Shown: positions 46,850 to 56,679 of the stretch, piece by piece
How positions within the stretch are numbered: position 1 is the stretch's first letter
How the letters are laid out: every line of letters starts with the position of its first letter
NCBI GenBank assembly: GCA_032622095.1
Contig: CP136062.1
Location: 224,890,578-224,954,577, forward strand
From: Siphonodentalium dalli
Taxonomy: Eukaryota; Mollusca; Scaphopoda; Gadilida; Siphonodentaliidae
DNA length: 64,000 nucleotides
Direction of reading: 5' to 3'
The notes under the pieces: model-generated
Told to the model about the DNA's origin: nothing
The model's database searches: none
Seen by the model: the letters and a program-made list of their open reading frames with translations, nothing else
Translations under genes and position numbers: made by a program

Positions 46850-47416
46850 TGCTGAATTTGTGCTCCCGAAAACGACTGTAAATATGTATCCTCTATTGTT
46901 CAAGCTCTATATATTCATTGGTATGATATATATCTCTTCCATTCAGCAACATTAATTATCCATCGTCGTTCCTGTATTCGTATGATGGAATTTTCTTTTG
47001 GAGGAGTAATTTTATCGTGGAAAACCGCTTTAAGTTTTGCAGAACATTGGTGATTAATTTGTACAGCAACATTGTTTGTCTTATTTGTGTTACACGTACG
47101 TCGGGATATGATTAATTCAGATGCTTTTCATGCATGGTTGTTATACCGGTGAGTATTGATGCATGTTTCATTCTTTTCTCCCAGCATGTGTAATGTAACA
47201 TTGGTTACGCCAAAATGCACCAGAAAGCGCCATTTCAATTTCCATACCATCCCCCCTTCTCGGCGCTCCACGCGCCTCGGACCCGCGCAAGCGTAGCTAT
47301 GGAATTATACCTGTGGGCCGTAGGAATAATTATAACCTTCCTACGCCACTGCATACACCCACTACATTAATTTCTTAAATATGAAATTTGTTTATATGGT
47401 ATAGATTTATATGATA

Positions 47417-48068
47417 CTAGCAGATTTGCCCGCCACTGGCGGGATTGGTCCCATGGCTTTTGTCGATCCATTAATTTTTGTTTTTCAAGGTAACCCTGTA
47501 TGTCGCTGCCACTGCTGATGCCCGAAATATCGCCTAAGGTCATTTGCGGGTACCCGTGTCAAGGTCATGTTGGGTGGACAAAATAACCCGACAAAAATAT
47601 TTCCCGTCCCGAGTTGACAATACATAACAAATTTCACATCGATGTCACCGCTGACTACCGAGATATCGCCCAAGGTCATTTGTGGGTACCCGTTTCAAGG
47701 TCAAGGTCACCTCGGGCGGACAAACTGACCCGACGAAATCTCCCTCATCCCTTAGAACCCCGAAGTATGAAATTTCGTCTCGATATCCCCAGTTTCCGAG
47801 ACGGTCAAATGCTGTATATTTTCACTAAAGTAGATAAACGCTCTTTAATAGCGACGCCTCATATACAAACGCTCATTAATTATCACGCGATTAACGTGAT
47901 TACGGTGGCAGTTGAAGGGTGAAGGAGTGGTCGTACAGGCTCGCGAATGGTCTGAGTTTACTGCCTGTGGCTTTTTACCCTTACACAGCAAGTTTGGGCT
48001 CAATCGGTCGAGCCGTTTTTCGAGTCTATAAAGGACATACACACGGAAGTCTCAAAATATATAGTAGA
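47417..48068 (-). mobile_element. Helitron-like element E (minus orientation)
   Basis: On the minus strand it starts TCTACTATATATTTTGAG and ends with hairpin cccgccagtggcggg, then caaatctgCTAG and T. The interior has two copies of 'gatatcgcc(c)aaggtcattt' with 'gggtacccgtntcaaggtca'. It ends about 50 bp from the EGF-donor tandem array. Confidence 0.78.
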
Positions 48069-48109
48069 TCAGTTAATATGATACAAGTTCAGGATGACAT
48101 GAATATGTG

Positions 48110-48680
48110 TAAACTATATCCTTACAGTTTCACAGTGAATGCCTGTGTATTGAGGATGAAGACATGTGTAAACTATTCATATACTTACATGTTTCACAAT
48201 GAATGTCTGTGTATTGAGGATGATGGCATGTGTAAACTATTCATATACTTACATGTTTCACAATGAATGTCTGTGTATATGAGGATGATGGCATGTGTAA
48301 ACTATTCATATACTTACATGTTTCACAGTGAATGTCTGTATATTGAGGATGAAGACATGTGTAAACTATTCATATACTTACATGTTTCACAGTGAATGTC
48401 TGTATATTGAGGATGAAGACATGTGTAAACTATTCATATACTTACATGTTTCACAATGAATGTCTGTGTATTGAGGATGATGGCATGTGTAAACTATTCA
48501 TATACTTACATGTTTCACAGTGAATGTCTGTATATTGAGGATGAAGACATGTGTAAACTATTCATATACTTACATGTTTCACAATGAATGTCTGTGTATT
48601 GAGGATGATGACATGTGTAAACTATTCATATACTTACATGTTTCACAGTGAATGCCTGTGTATTGAGGATGACATGAACA
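48110..48680 (-). repeat. Tandem array of EGF exon end plus 5' splice site (64 bp units)
   Basis: The 64-bp unit comprises, on the minus strand, the last roughly 40 bases of the EGF exon (through the final two cysteines), a gtaagt donor and about 20 bp of intron. Intact donors lie at 48183, 48247, 48312, 48376, 48440, 48504, 48568 and 48632, plus a degenerate unit near 48119. Period is 64 bp with one 65-bp step, so copies shift frame relative to each other. The copy at 48632 is the genuine exon boundary. Confidence 0.93.
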
Positions 48681-48751
48681 TGTGTAGTTATTGATTCCAT
48701 CCAAGCACGTACCACCATTCTGACAAAGATTACTGTAGCAGTTAACGTTCT
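48638..48751 (-). CDS. EGF-like domain exon of the multi-CTLD/EGF gene (most 5' exon seen)
   Basis: One complete EGF-like module. It has six cysteines in EGF spacing, including the segments [13 protein letters not shown] and [13 protein letters not shown]. The exon is 114 bp, phase 1 at both ends (two bases, 37 codons, one base). It opens after a pyrimidine-rich tttacag acceptor and closes at a gtaagt donor. EGF modules of this kind are extracellular, disulfide-bonded and often mediate protein contacts; no Ca-binding EGF consensus (D-x-D/N-E) is evident at the start. It shares length, phase and layout with the second EGF exon at 9754-9867, so both belong to the same modular gene by inference. 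Its 3' end and donor are the seed of a 64-bp tandem array on the intron side. A TTAA-flanked MITE lies 48 bp upstream of the acceptor side. Upstream exons and the start codon were not found; the LINE region occupies the next 14 kb. Confidence 0.85.
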
Positions 48752-48799
48752 CTGTAAAACAAATGAGCAAAAAGTAAAAAGGGGAGTCTAAATTAACAA

Positions 48800-49196
48800 T
48801 TAACCCTTTACCCAACAAAACGGCCAAAAACGCCCAAATAAAGCTTCAACAGCCTAAAATATCTTCGGTCTGTCTCAATAACACCATACAAATATGGATA
48901 TCATTGGAACCGGTTCATTGACCACATTGTGATGGTTACAGTTATGCCCTGTGCCAATGCATTCTCTTATATATGCGAGTCGACCATAGGTCGCCTCGCA
49001 TATATAAGAGAATGCATTGGCCTAAAAAACATTTTTTAACAATTTTTATAATATTTTTCTACATTCTTTAACAATTTTATCATTTTTAATATGTTAAGCC
49101 AATGCATTCTCTTATATATGCGAGGCGACCTATGGTCGACTCGCATATATAAGAGAATGCATTGGCACAGGGCCGTTCTGTTGGGTAAAGGGTTAA
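48800..49196. mobile_element. TTAA-flanked MITE, 'CCCTTTACCCAACA' family, copy 3
   Basis: 397 bp with TTAA ends and TIRs CCCTTTACCCAACA / TGTTGGGTAAAGGG, inverted relative to copies 1 and 2 (left part here matches their right part). Contains the same two internal palindromes. It lies 48 bp upstream of the 48638-48751 EGF exon. Confidence 0.88.
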
Positions 49197-49199
49197 TAT

Positions 49200-50785
49200 G
49201 TGAACAGAAAAAGGAATCTCGCCCAAGAACCCTTATGATTGATAACATCCAAGCTGGCCACTGACGACCATGTTCATGTTTTTTTTAAATGAAATTCAGA
49301 AAAATTTGATAGCTCCCATCTGGTGATCTACCTGAAGGTCCGTATTAAGTTAGGTGCCAATTGGGTGAGAGATGAGGTCTGCAAGGTGTGCAGAAGGATT
49401 TAATTATGCAATAATGCAAACTAAGGTCCAGACCTTATTTAATGGACTCATTTGGTAAATTTCTCTATAAACTGGGGGTGAGTTTTAGATTATATTTCGT
49501 ACTTGATCCAAAACCTCCATAAAAACATACTTAAATCAATAAATGGGATGTGAAACTAATAGCGGCTTCTATAAGGCCTGCGATGAAGTTTCACGTAACT
49601 ATGCATAATGTCTGCCCGCGTAAATAAGACTCTTTGACATATTTAATGGCATAAATTAAATAAACTATTTATTCAAACTAAATCAACAATATAGTCACAG
49701 ACAACAAGACTGAAGTTAAAGGTCACGTATGCACAACAATAATACATTAGGTACACCTGGCAATATTTACTGTTGTACAATGCCTGTTGTATATCATTAT
49801 TATAGAATGGGTTTAATGAATGGAATAAGGGTCGGATCATGTAATATATAAGATATTGTGACTGATCTCATAAAGATGTCTGAGGAAAGAGATATGCCTA
49901 TGAGGTTATGATGTTTACTTAAATTAGCGTGGAAAAAATGGACCAGTTTAAATGCAATGTTCTAAATGTGACCAGGTGTGTGCTTCTCATTATTTAATAG
50001 TAAGGCCATTAAAAAAAAATACCCGTGTTCTCAGGCAATTTTCCATAAAATGTCAGACGAGGCAGGGAGGCTGTTTTTGTTTTTGTTTTTGTTTTTTATA
50101 AATCTCAAAAAGATACCCCAAAATGACATATTTAAATATGTAATTTTATATGAATCCATGATATATTTCCATTCATCTTGTTTATTTGTATACATGTATT
50201 ATGTAGTGTTCTTTTACACATGTACCACTTTCAGTTATGGCTCAGCCTCATTTTGGTGTAAACAATATTTATTCCCAATACAAAACAAGATGAATATTTT
50301 ACAAAAATGCTAATGGATGAGTATGGGTGATTGGAAAGGGATGAGACAACAAGCCTATTGTGGCTTTTTTGTAAGTCCTCTCCCAGATCGCTTAAATTTT
50401 CCGAACTACATAAGGCCGTTCGGGCGTGTCAGACGGGAATTTTTCTGGTTTGTACTTTAAATAACTTATTGGTGATTTTGATATAGATCGCACTCAACAA
50501 AAGATAACAAGAGATAAGATAAGAACTGGAGTGGGGTGTGATTAGGGAATTAAAGGTAACCAATGGGACGAAAGGAGAGTAGTTAGGTTTAAGAAAGGTC
50601 AGAAAGATAGGATGGTCAATGGGGGCGGGGTAGTTTAACATTCGGCTGTAGAATTATATGTCAATTGTGTATAACTTGGCGTACAGAGACTACATGAGTT
50701 AGCTGGGCAGTCAGGCTTTCCGAATTATGACATTATGTATGACTTTATATATGACTCAATGGCAGAAGACATGTGACATAGTATT
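49200..50785. other. Sequence between the EGF exon and the LINE
   Basis: No exon recognised. The lower-coordinate part may include the 3' UTR of the LINE whose ORF2 ends at 50790; I cannot place the LINE's 3' end, since no clear poly-A or short tandem tail is visible. Confidence 0.4.
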
Positions 50786-50789
50786 ACGT

Positions 50790-51470
50790 TTAGAATCGTT
50801 TTGTACTAATTATGTATCTTTGTGCGGCCTCGAAAATACTATGATTTTCCCTAATGGAACTTTCGGGTGAACCCTCGAGTAGGGTTCTTTCTGATAATAT
50901 TATGTTTGGTAGAGATGATAGCAATTCCAATCTTGATGCCTGGTATAAATGGCATTCTAACAGGTAATGGTGGGCTGTTTCAACAGCACCGCATGCACAA
51001 TATGGGTCGGGCCTAACAAAATTGGTCATGAGGTCGAAATTCAAATTACTACATTTCAGTCTCAATCGTGTGTGGTATACTTGGGATTTGCGACTATGGC
51101 AATGATAGTAGTATGGATGTGTGTATATACGATCGTCAGCAAGTGACTCTTTAAACTTGTCCAGGTTGGTACAATTTTTTACACACTCTGGCAGTCTATT
51201 CCAATCGCTTATTGTAGAGGGTAAAAATGTATCTTTATAAATATCCTTTGTGGCGTCCAATGGTAGTCGTATTGCATGATGTCTAAGATTATAACCGGTT
51301 TGGTTTTCAGAGTGACAAATATAATTTCGTAGGTACACGGGTGCTGTACTATTAACTATTTTGTGGAATTGTATAAGCTTTTGTTTTTTCCTCCTTGATG
51401 CCAGGGTCTCCCAACCAGTATCTAATAGTAGGCTCTCTTTACTGGCGCTGTTCGATCCTTGCCATTTCAA
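50790..51470 (-). pseudogene. LINE ORF2 C-terminus after a frameshift
   Basis: Continues the ORF2 product in a different frame after the main frame ends at 51439. The sequence SKESLLLDTGWETLASRRKK, then HHAIRLPLDATKD, is typical of the region after the reverse transcriptase thumb, and CACGAVETAHHYLLEC is a zinc-knuckle-like motif near the end. The two frames overlap around 51439-51470, and the natural junction lies just after FEMARI in the main frame, where a few bases appear to be missing. The element is therefore interrupted near codon 955 of ORF2. Confidence 0.82.
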
Positions 51471-54324
51471 ATTGTATTTTCTCTATATCATTGCTGAGAT
51501 AATTAGGACAATTATCCCATACTGGTGATGCATATTCAAGCACTGGTCTTACATAGGCAAAGTATATTCTTTCCAGTGTTTTACAGTTCAATGTAAATCT
51601 GTGTTTCCTAACTAGATTAACCCGTTTCCATGCCTTTTCGATCGTGATGCGGATGTGTGTGCACCACGTACCTCGGTTATTGAAGATCAGTCCGAGGTGT
51701 TTATGAAAAGGAACTTCGATTAAGGTGGTAGTTCCCATAGTTAGTGGGGGCTGGTGGACGTCTGTATCCTTTCTTGCTATTAACATTGATTCGGTTTTTA
51801 GTGGATTGAACTCGACAAGCCATTTTTTTGACCATTGATCGAGCGTATATAGGTCATCATTTAGTACATTAGCGGCTAGCGCAGGACTTTCAACTGTCAG
51901 GTATATTGAGGTATCATCGGCAAAGAGGCGGATGTTACTTGTTATGTTTACTGCAATATCGTTTATGTAGACCAAAAATAAAAGAGGGCCAAGCACAGAT
52001 CCCTGGGGTACACCGGCGGTTACTTGTTGCCATTCGGAAAAACTTCCTTCAATCCCTACTCTCTGCTTCCTGTTAGCAAGGTATGATTTGATGAGGTTAA
52101 GCAAATTCCCAGATACTCCGACTTTTTCGAGTTTATGGATTAGTCCCAAGTGCCAGACCTTATCGAATGCTTTGCTGATATCACAAAATATGCATCGGAC
52201 TACTTTACCCTCGTTTAAAGAAATGCTTATGTAATCGTATATGTCTGTTAGCTGGAATACAGTTGAGTCACCCTTCATAAACCCTGATTGATAATTAGAT
52301 AAGATATTGTTTTCTTTAAGAAATTCCGAGAGATATTTGTGAATGCACTTCTCGAATACTTTTGATACACAACTCAAAAGAGAGATTGGGCGGTAGTTGT
52401 TCACAAGACTGGTATCACCAGTTTTAAATATCGGCGTGACATTTGATATTTTCCATTCTGGTGGATAATAGCTATTCTTGATAAAAGAATTGAAATAAAA
52501 TGATAATGGTTCACACAATGATGATGCACAATTCTTCAGGACTTTTGGGCTTACACAGTCTGGTCCGCTGGATTTTGCCACCTTGAGGCCCCTCAGTGCG
52601 GTATACACGTCGACAGATGTAAGTTTTATAAAAGATATTTGTGGGCGGTCAGGGTCAAGTACGGATTGGGGTAGGCTCTTCCCAGTATCATCAACTGACG
52701 AAATAGTAGAGAAGTATGTATTAAATGCGTTGGCTTTGTCAGTTGATGAGATCAGGAATTCGCCATTTGACGCGATCGGGGGAATAGATCTACTATCATT
52801 AGAAAAGAGATAGCTCTGGAGTGTTTTCCACCAGGATGATTGGTCAGTTGTATGATCATTGAGCAGCTTTTCATTTTTGCTATCAAATTGTCTCTTGCTT
52901 TTTCGAATAGCTGAAATGACCTCGTTACGTTTGTTTTTAAAGTTTACCCACGCGTGTGGAGTATTCTTTCCTTTAGCTAACCTATGTAGTCTATTCCTTT
53001 GTCTCATTAGTTTTCGGATATTGCATGTAAGCCAGGGTGGTAGTCCCTTACGGACGGTCACATTTTTGTTCGGGATATATTCTCGGCATGTCGTAATAAG
53101 TTTATCTGTTAAGATTTCAACATGTTTTGAAACTGGGGAGTTGCAAGGCTCCTTATAATTCCAATCGCTAAAAGTTTTATTCATATCATTGTAATTCGCC
53201 ATATTATAATTCCATATCTTTCGCATTAGAGTTGTTGATGTATTAAACGTTTCTAGAGTTAGTCGCAGGACAACCGGACAGTGGTATCTCACGGTATTGT
53301 CGAAAAAGTTTCCATGTACATTACAAGATTCAATAATACTCTTATTATTTGTCAAGAAAAGATCTAACATGGTTGATGTCCTCTCCGTATAATGGGTTTT
53401 GTCGCTAACTAGTTGGGTAAATCCCCGCTCGCTGCAGAGTTCATTAATTTTTCCATTACCGTCTACAAAATAGTTTTCATTAAAATCGCCATCTATTACA
53501 ATGTCAAGGTCTTCGTCGCGTGCAACTGTTATACTCTTGTCAATTTTTTTCCATATACTCACGGGTGTGTTTGGTGGTCTATAGAAACAGCCGATTAATA
53601 ACCTTTTTTTCTTAACCGTGGCATCTATCCATAATGCTTCAATGTCTGGGGAAAAGAGGTCATTTCTGATGTGGAATGGAATCGAGTCGCGCACATATAT
53701 ACAAACCCCACCCCCTGTTCTTCCATCGTCCCTATCATGGCGTACGGGGTCATGGTATCCAGGAAGTTTGATATCGCTGTCGGGTATAGACCGACTAAGC
53801 CAGGTTTCGGTGAATAAACAGAAATCATATTTGCCTTCAGTCGTTTCGACGGCAATAGTGTCAATTTTACGACGTATACTCTGAGTATTGAGAAGCATGA
53901 AAGAACAATTGGGTTCGGTATTAGTTGTGTTAAGTGGCCCTGGGTGAGTTTCCACATCACCCGCAAGTAATAAGAGCATAGACATGGCCCCAGCCAGTAT
54001 CACTGTCATACAAAAGACCGTATAATTTGAATTGGAAATGGGAATATTTTTAACGTTTTTTGGCATTGACACACGTTTCTGTGTGCTCAAATCCCTAATT
54101 CTAAGTAATGATTCCGACAAGTTTAGGTAGTTCCACATGACAAAGCACAATAATATGATACTCAGTGCTACATGGGGTCTTATTTTATTTGCCATCAGGA
54201 TAGAAAGTACAAGAAGAGTATAGGACTGTCTCAAATCGAGGCGGCCCTTACTGGAAAGCCTGACTGCGATCCCATGAAAGACACCAACTTTGGCCCTATA
54301 TATAGCAATTTCAATCATTTTCAA
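51439..54324 (-). CDS. LINE ORF2: AP endonuclease and reverse transcriptase
   Basis: 961 codons. Residues 1-121 hold several hydrophobic stretches (about 34-45, 51-68, 102-121). A 2A-like motif, GDVETHPGP, is at 122-130. The apurinic-type endonuclease follows: LLNTQSI (144-150), FTETWLS with the catalytic Glu (171-177), and DGDFNEN (278-284). Reverse transcriptase motifs are GVPQGSVLGP (about 770-779), YINDI (about 785) and the catalytic FADDTS (about 800). The endonuclease type and 2A-like motif suggest the CR1/L2/Rex-like part of the non-LTR tree; the clade is not certain. The frame shifts near its end, with the C-terminus in the adjacent frame at 50790-51470. The first 216 codons lie inside a 2,355-bp segment repeated twice more upstream. 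Confidence 0.92.
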   Translation of the reverse strand: MKMIEIAIYRAKVGVFHGIAVRLSSKGRLDLRQSYTLLVLSILMANKIRPHVALSIILLCFVMWNYLNLSESLLRIRDLSTQKRVSMPKNVKNIPISNSNYTVFCMTVILAGAMSMLLLLAGDVETHPGPLNTTNTEPNCSFMLLNTQSIRRKIDTIAVETTEGKYDFCLFTETWLSRSIPDSDIKLPGYHDPVRHDRDDGRTGGGVCIYVRDSIPFHIRNDLFSPDIEALWIDATVKKKRLLIGCFYRPPNTPVSIWKKIDKSITVARDEDLDIVIDGDFNENYFVDGNGKINELCSERGFTQLVSDKTHYTERTSTMLDLFLTNNKSIIESCNVHGNFFDNTVRYHCPVVLRLTLETFNTSTTLMRKIWNYNMANYNDMNKTFSDWNYKEPCNSPVSKHVEILTDKLITTCREYIPNKNVTVRKGLPPWLTCNIRKLMRQRNRLHRLAKGKNTPHAWVNFKNKRNEVISAIRKSKRQFDSKNEKLLNDHTTDQSSWWKTLQSYLFSNDSRSIPPIASNGEFLISSTDKANAFNTYFSTISSVDDTGKSLPQSVLDPDRPQISFIKLTSVDVYTALRGLKVAKSSGPDCVSPKVLKNCASSLCEPLSFYFNSFIKNSYYPPEWKISNVTPIFKTGDTSLVNNYRPISLLSCVSKVFEKCIHKYLSEFLKENNILSNYQSGFMKGDSTVFQLTDIYDYISISLNEGKVVRCIFCDISKAFDKVWHLGLIHKLEKVGVSGNLLNLIKSYLANRKQRVGIEGSFSEWQQVTAGVPQGSVLGPLLFLVYINDIAVNITSNIRLFADDTSIYLTVESPALAANVLNDDLYTLDQWSKKWLVEFNPLKTESMLIARKDTDVHQPPLTMGTTTLIEVPFHKHLGLIFNNRGTWCTHIRITIEKAWKRVNLVRKHRFTLNCKTLERIYFAYVRPVLEYASPVWDNCPNYLSNDIEKIQFEMARIEQRQ

Positions 54325-55965
54325 AGTGGGGAAATAAGTAGTGTATTTGTCCCGAGAATGGGCACTGTGGGTGTCTCATAGTGACTTCACAGAAAACTTT
54401 TGTCTGTACCTGTACAACTTTACAGCCCTCTAACATAGTTATAGAAATTCTGGTGTTTGGGTTGGGAGCAGAAGAGAGAAATGGAAGTGAAAGAAAAAGG
54501 AAATGAAAGATAGGTTGAATGAACAAAGGCATTTTAAAAAAAACATCACAGAATCAGTACCAGTGAGTGGGGTTGGGAGTTTGCAGCCTTACTTAGGGAT
54601 AAATGGATGTTCACAAACATTGAACTAGTTCACATTATTTATTTGTGTTATATATACTGCGCGTCAAGCATCTATATGAACCTTACTACCTATTGACAAT
54701 TGTAACGTTTACCAAGTTGCGTAAATATGTACACAGACTATACTATAGGCCGAAATTATAAATATGTATGGATTATTTGTCTCATCCAGTTCCGGGTCAA
54801 ACACGTATAGATACAGTGCAATGAAGTGAAAAAAGTGCATGTATTACATTATTTGAAGACACGTGCACCGTTCCTCAGTGCTTTAAATCGAAAGTAAATT
54901 TAGTAAAGAAAATGATAATACATGTAAAAAAAGAAAAACATCCAATGGTATGGGCCCGCATCGTAATTAGTATAGGAGTGAAGATATACAAGATAAGTTA
55001 TCAGAAGACAGTAGAGTTGATGAATTGTCATTGTACGTAACTCCGGCATACACAATCTTGACGGTCGGTCCAGCAAAGACTATAAAGATGGTTAGCACGA
55101 AGCTAGCAAAAGAAGGTTAACTTAATTTTACCAGGCTAGTTGAATGTTGCGCGTGTGAGATTCAGTGCCGGCTGAATGGTTAACAAGGGAAAAATATCTT
55201 ACGGTGGCTACGCAAACACGAAGGGTTATTACGAGGACGTCAGCATCATTGAATTGTCGAATTGTCAACTTAAATATAGAAACACTCTTTTGAACACTAA
55301 ATTTTTTTATATGTTTTGTATTTATTGTATGTAATTATGTTCTGTATTAGTTCAAATTAAATATTGTTTAAACCAAATATAGAAACGGTATACAAGAACC
55401 GTGTGATGATAGGTTCATCGGAGACTAAGTTATCAACATGAAGCTAACGAAGCAGGGTTAACGTGACATATTGTATGTTGAGCAAAAAATAATTGTCTTG
55501 GCGACTGCTGTGGTAACAACGTCTAAGTGCGCGAATGACATGAAGCCATACAATGGAACTATAGAAGGGTTAACAAATCGGGATATACAATATGGGGAAT
55601 GCAACGTTGGTATGGTTAATTTGGGACCAACGAGAGTATAGTTCATAAACAGCGAGAACTGTAATAATAGGTTAACTTATATATACAGTGGTACCAAGTC
55701 GTATGTATATGTCTAAACTGTATATGTATATAGTATAGGGTACTAACTTCGGTAAAGTTTTATAACATACTGGTTTGTGCAGATCTTGTGGGAAAACTCC
55801 ACCATACACTTACACTTACACACTCGTGGGGGTTAAAGTGAGGCCAGCGGAGAGGGTGGTGTGATTGTATATTAAACGAGAAGGTATATCTGTGGTGGTT
55901 GATATATATGTTCGTTATCACGATAATATATACTTACTATTCGATGTTTAAGGTATTGCAGGTAG

Positions 55966-56679
55966 TTAAAACTTTAAACAGACGAGTTTAACCAAAACAA
56001 ATAAAAACCAGCGATGACTGCGAATTATCTGCGGAATCGAGTCGCGCACATATATACAAACCCCACCCCCTGTTCTTCCATCGTCCCTATCATGGCGTAC
56101 GGGGTCATGGTATCCAGGAAGTTTGATACCGCTGTCGGGTATAGACCGACTAAGCCAGGTTTCGGTGAATAAACAGAAATCATATTTGCCTTCAGTCGTT
56201 TCGACGGCAATAGTGTCAATTTTACGACGTATACTCTGAGTATTGAGAAGCATGAAAGAACAATTGGGTTCGGTATTAGTTGTGTTAAGTGGCCCTGGGT
56301 GAGTTTCCACATCACCCGCAAGTAATAAGAGCATAGACATGGCCCCAGCCAGTATCACTGTCATACATAAGACCGTATAATTTGAATTGGAAATGGGAAT
56401 ATTTTTAACGTTTTTTGGCATTGACACACGTTTCTGTGTGCTCAAATCCCTAATTCTAAGTAATGATTCCGACAAGTTTAGGTAGTTCCACATGACAAAG
56501 CACAATAATATGATACTCAGTGCTACATGGGGTCTTATTTTATTTGCCATCAGGATAGAAAGTACAAGAAGAGTATAGGACTGTCTCAAATCGAGGCGGC
56601 CCTTACTGGAAAGCCTGACTGCGATCCCATGAAAGACACCAACTTTGGCCCTATATATAGCAATTTCAATCATTTTCAA
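55966..56679 (-). pseudogene. Duplicated ORF2 N-terminus (second unit)
   Basis: 237 codons: the first 216 are those of LINE ORF2, including the 2A-like GDVETHPGP and the endonuclease start. After RDSIP it reads 21 codons of the neighbouring unit's leader (QIIRSHRWFLF...) and stops. It cannot encode reverse transcriptase. If translated it would give a hydrophobic leader and a fragment of the endonuclease. Confidence 0.85.

Larger units (their letters stand above)
42405..47351 (+). mobile_element. hAT transposon with frameshifted transposase
   Basis: 4,947 bp bounded by CAGTGGCGTAGGA and its reverse complement. It carries the transposase gene at 44296-46849 and GC-rich subterminal repeats ('ggcgctccacgcgcctcgg' near the right end, 'gagcgggtacggcc' near the left). 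The expected 8-bp target duplication is not clear (acacatac versus catacacc). Outside the ends lies an inverted pair ('attaatgtagtaggtgtgt' at about 42288-42308 and 'acacccactacattaat' at about 47355-47372), so it may sit inside an older inverted-repeat element. A second hAT is nested at 42771-44106. Confidence 0.85.

Noticed and set aside
52583-54381. Plus-strand frames within the LINE
   Set aside because: Shadows of ORF2 on the opposite strand; the minus-strand frame has the endonuclease and reverse transcriptase motifs.
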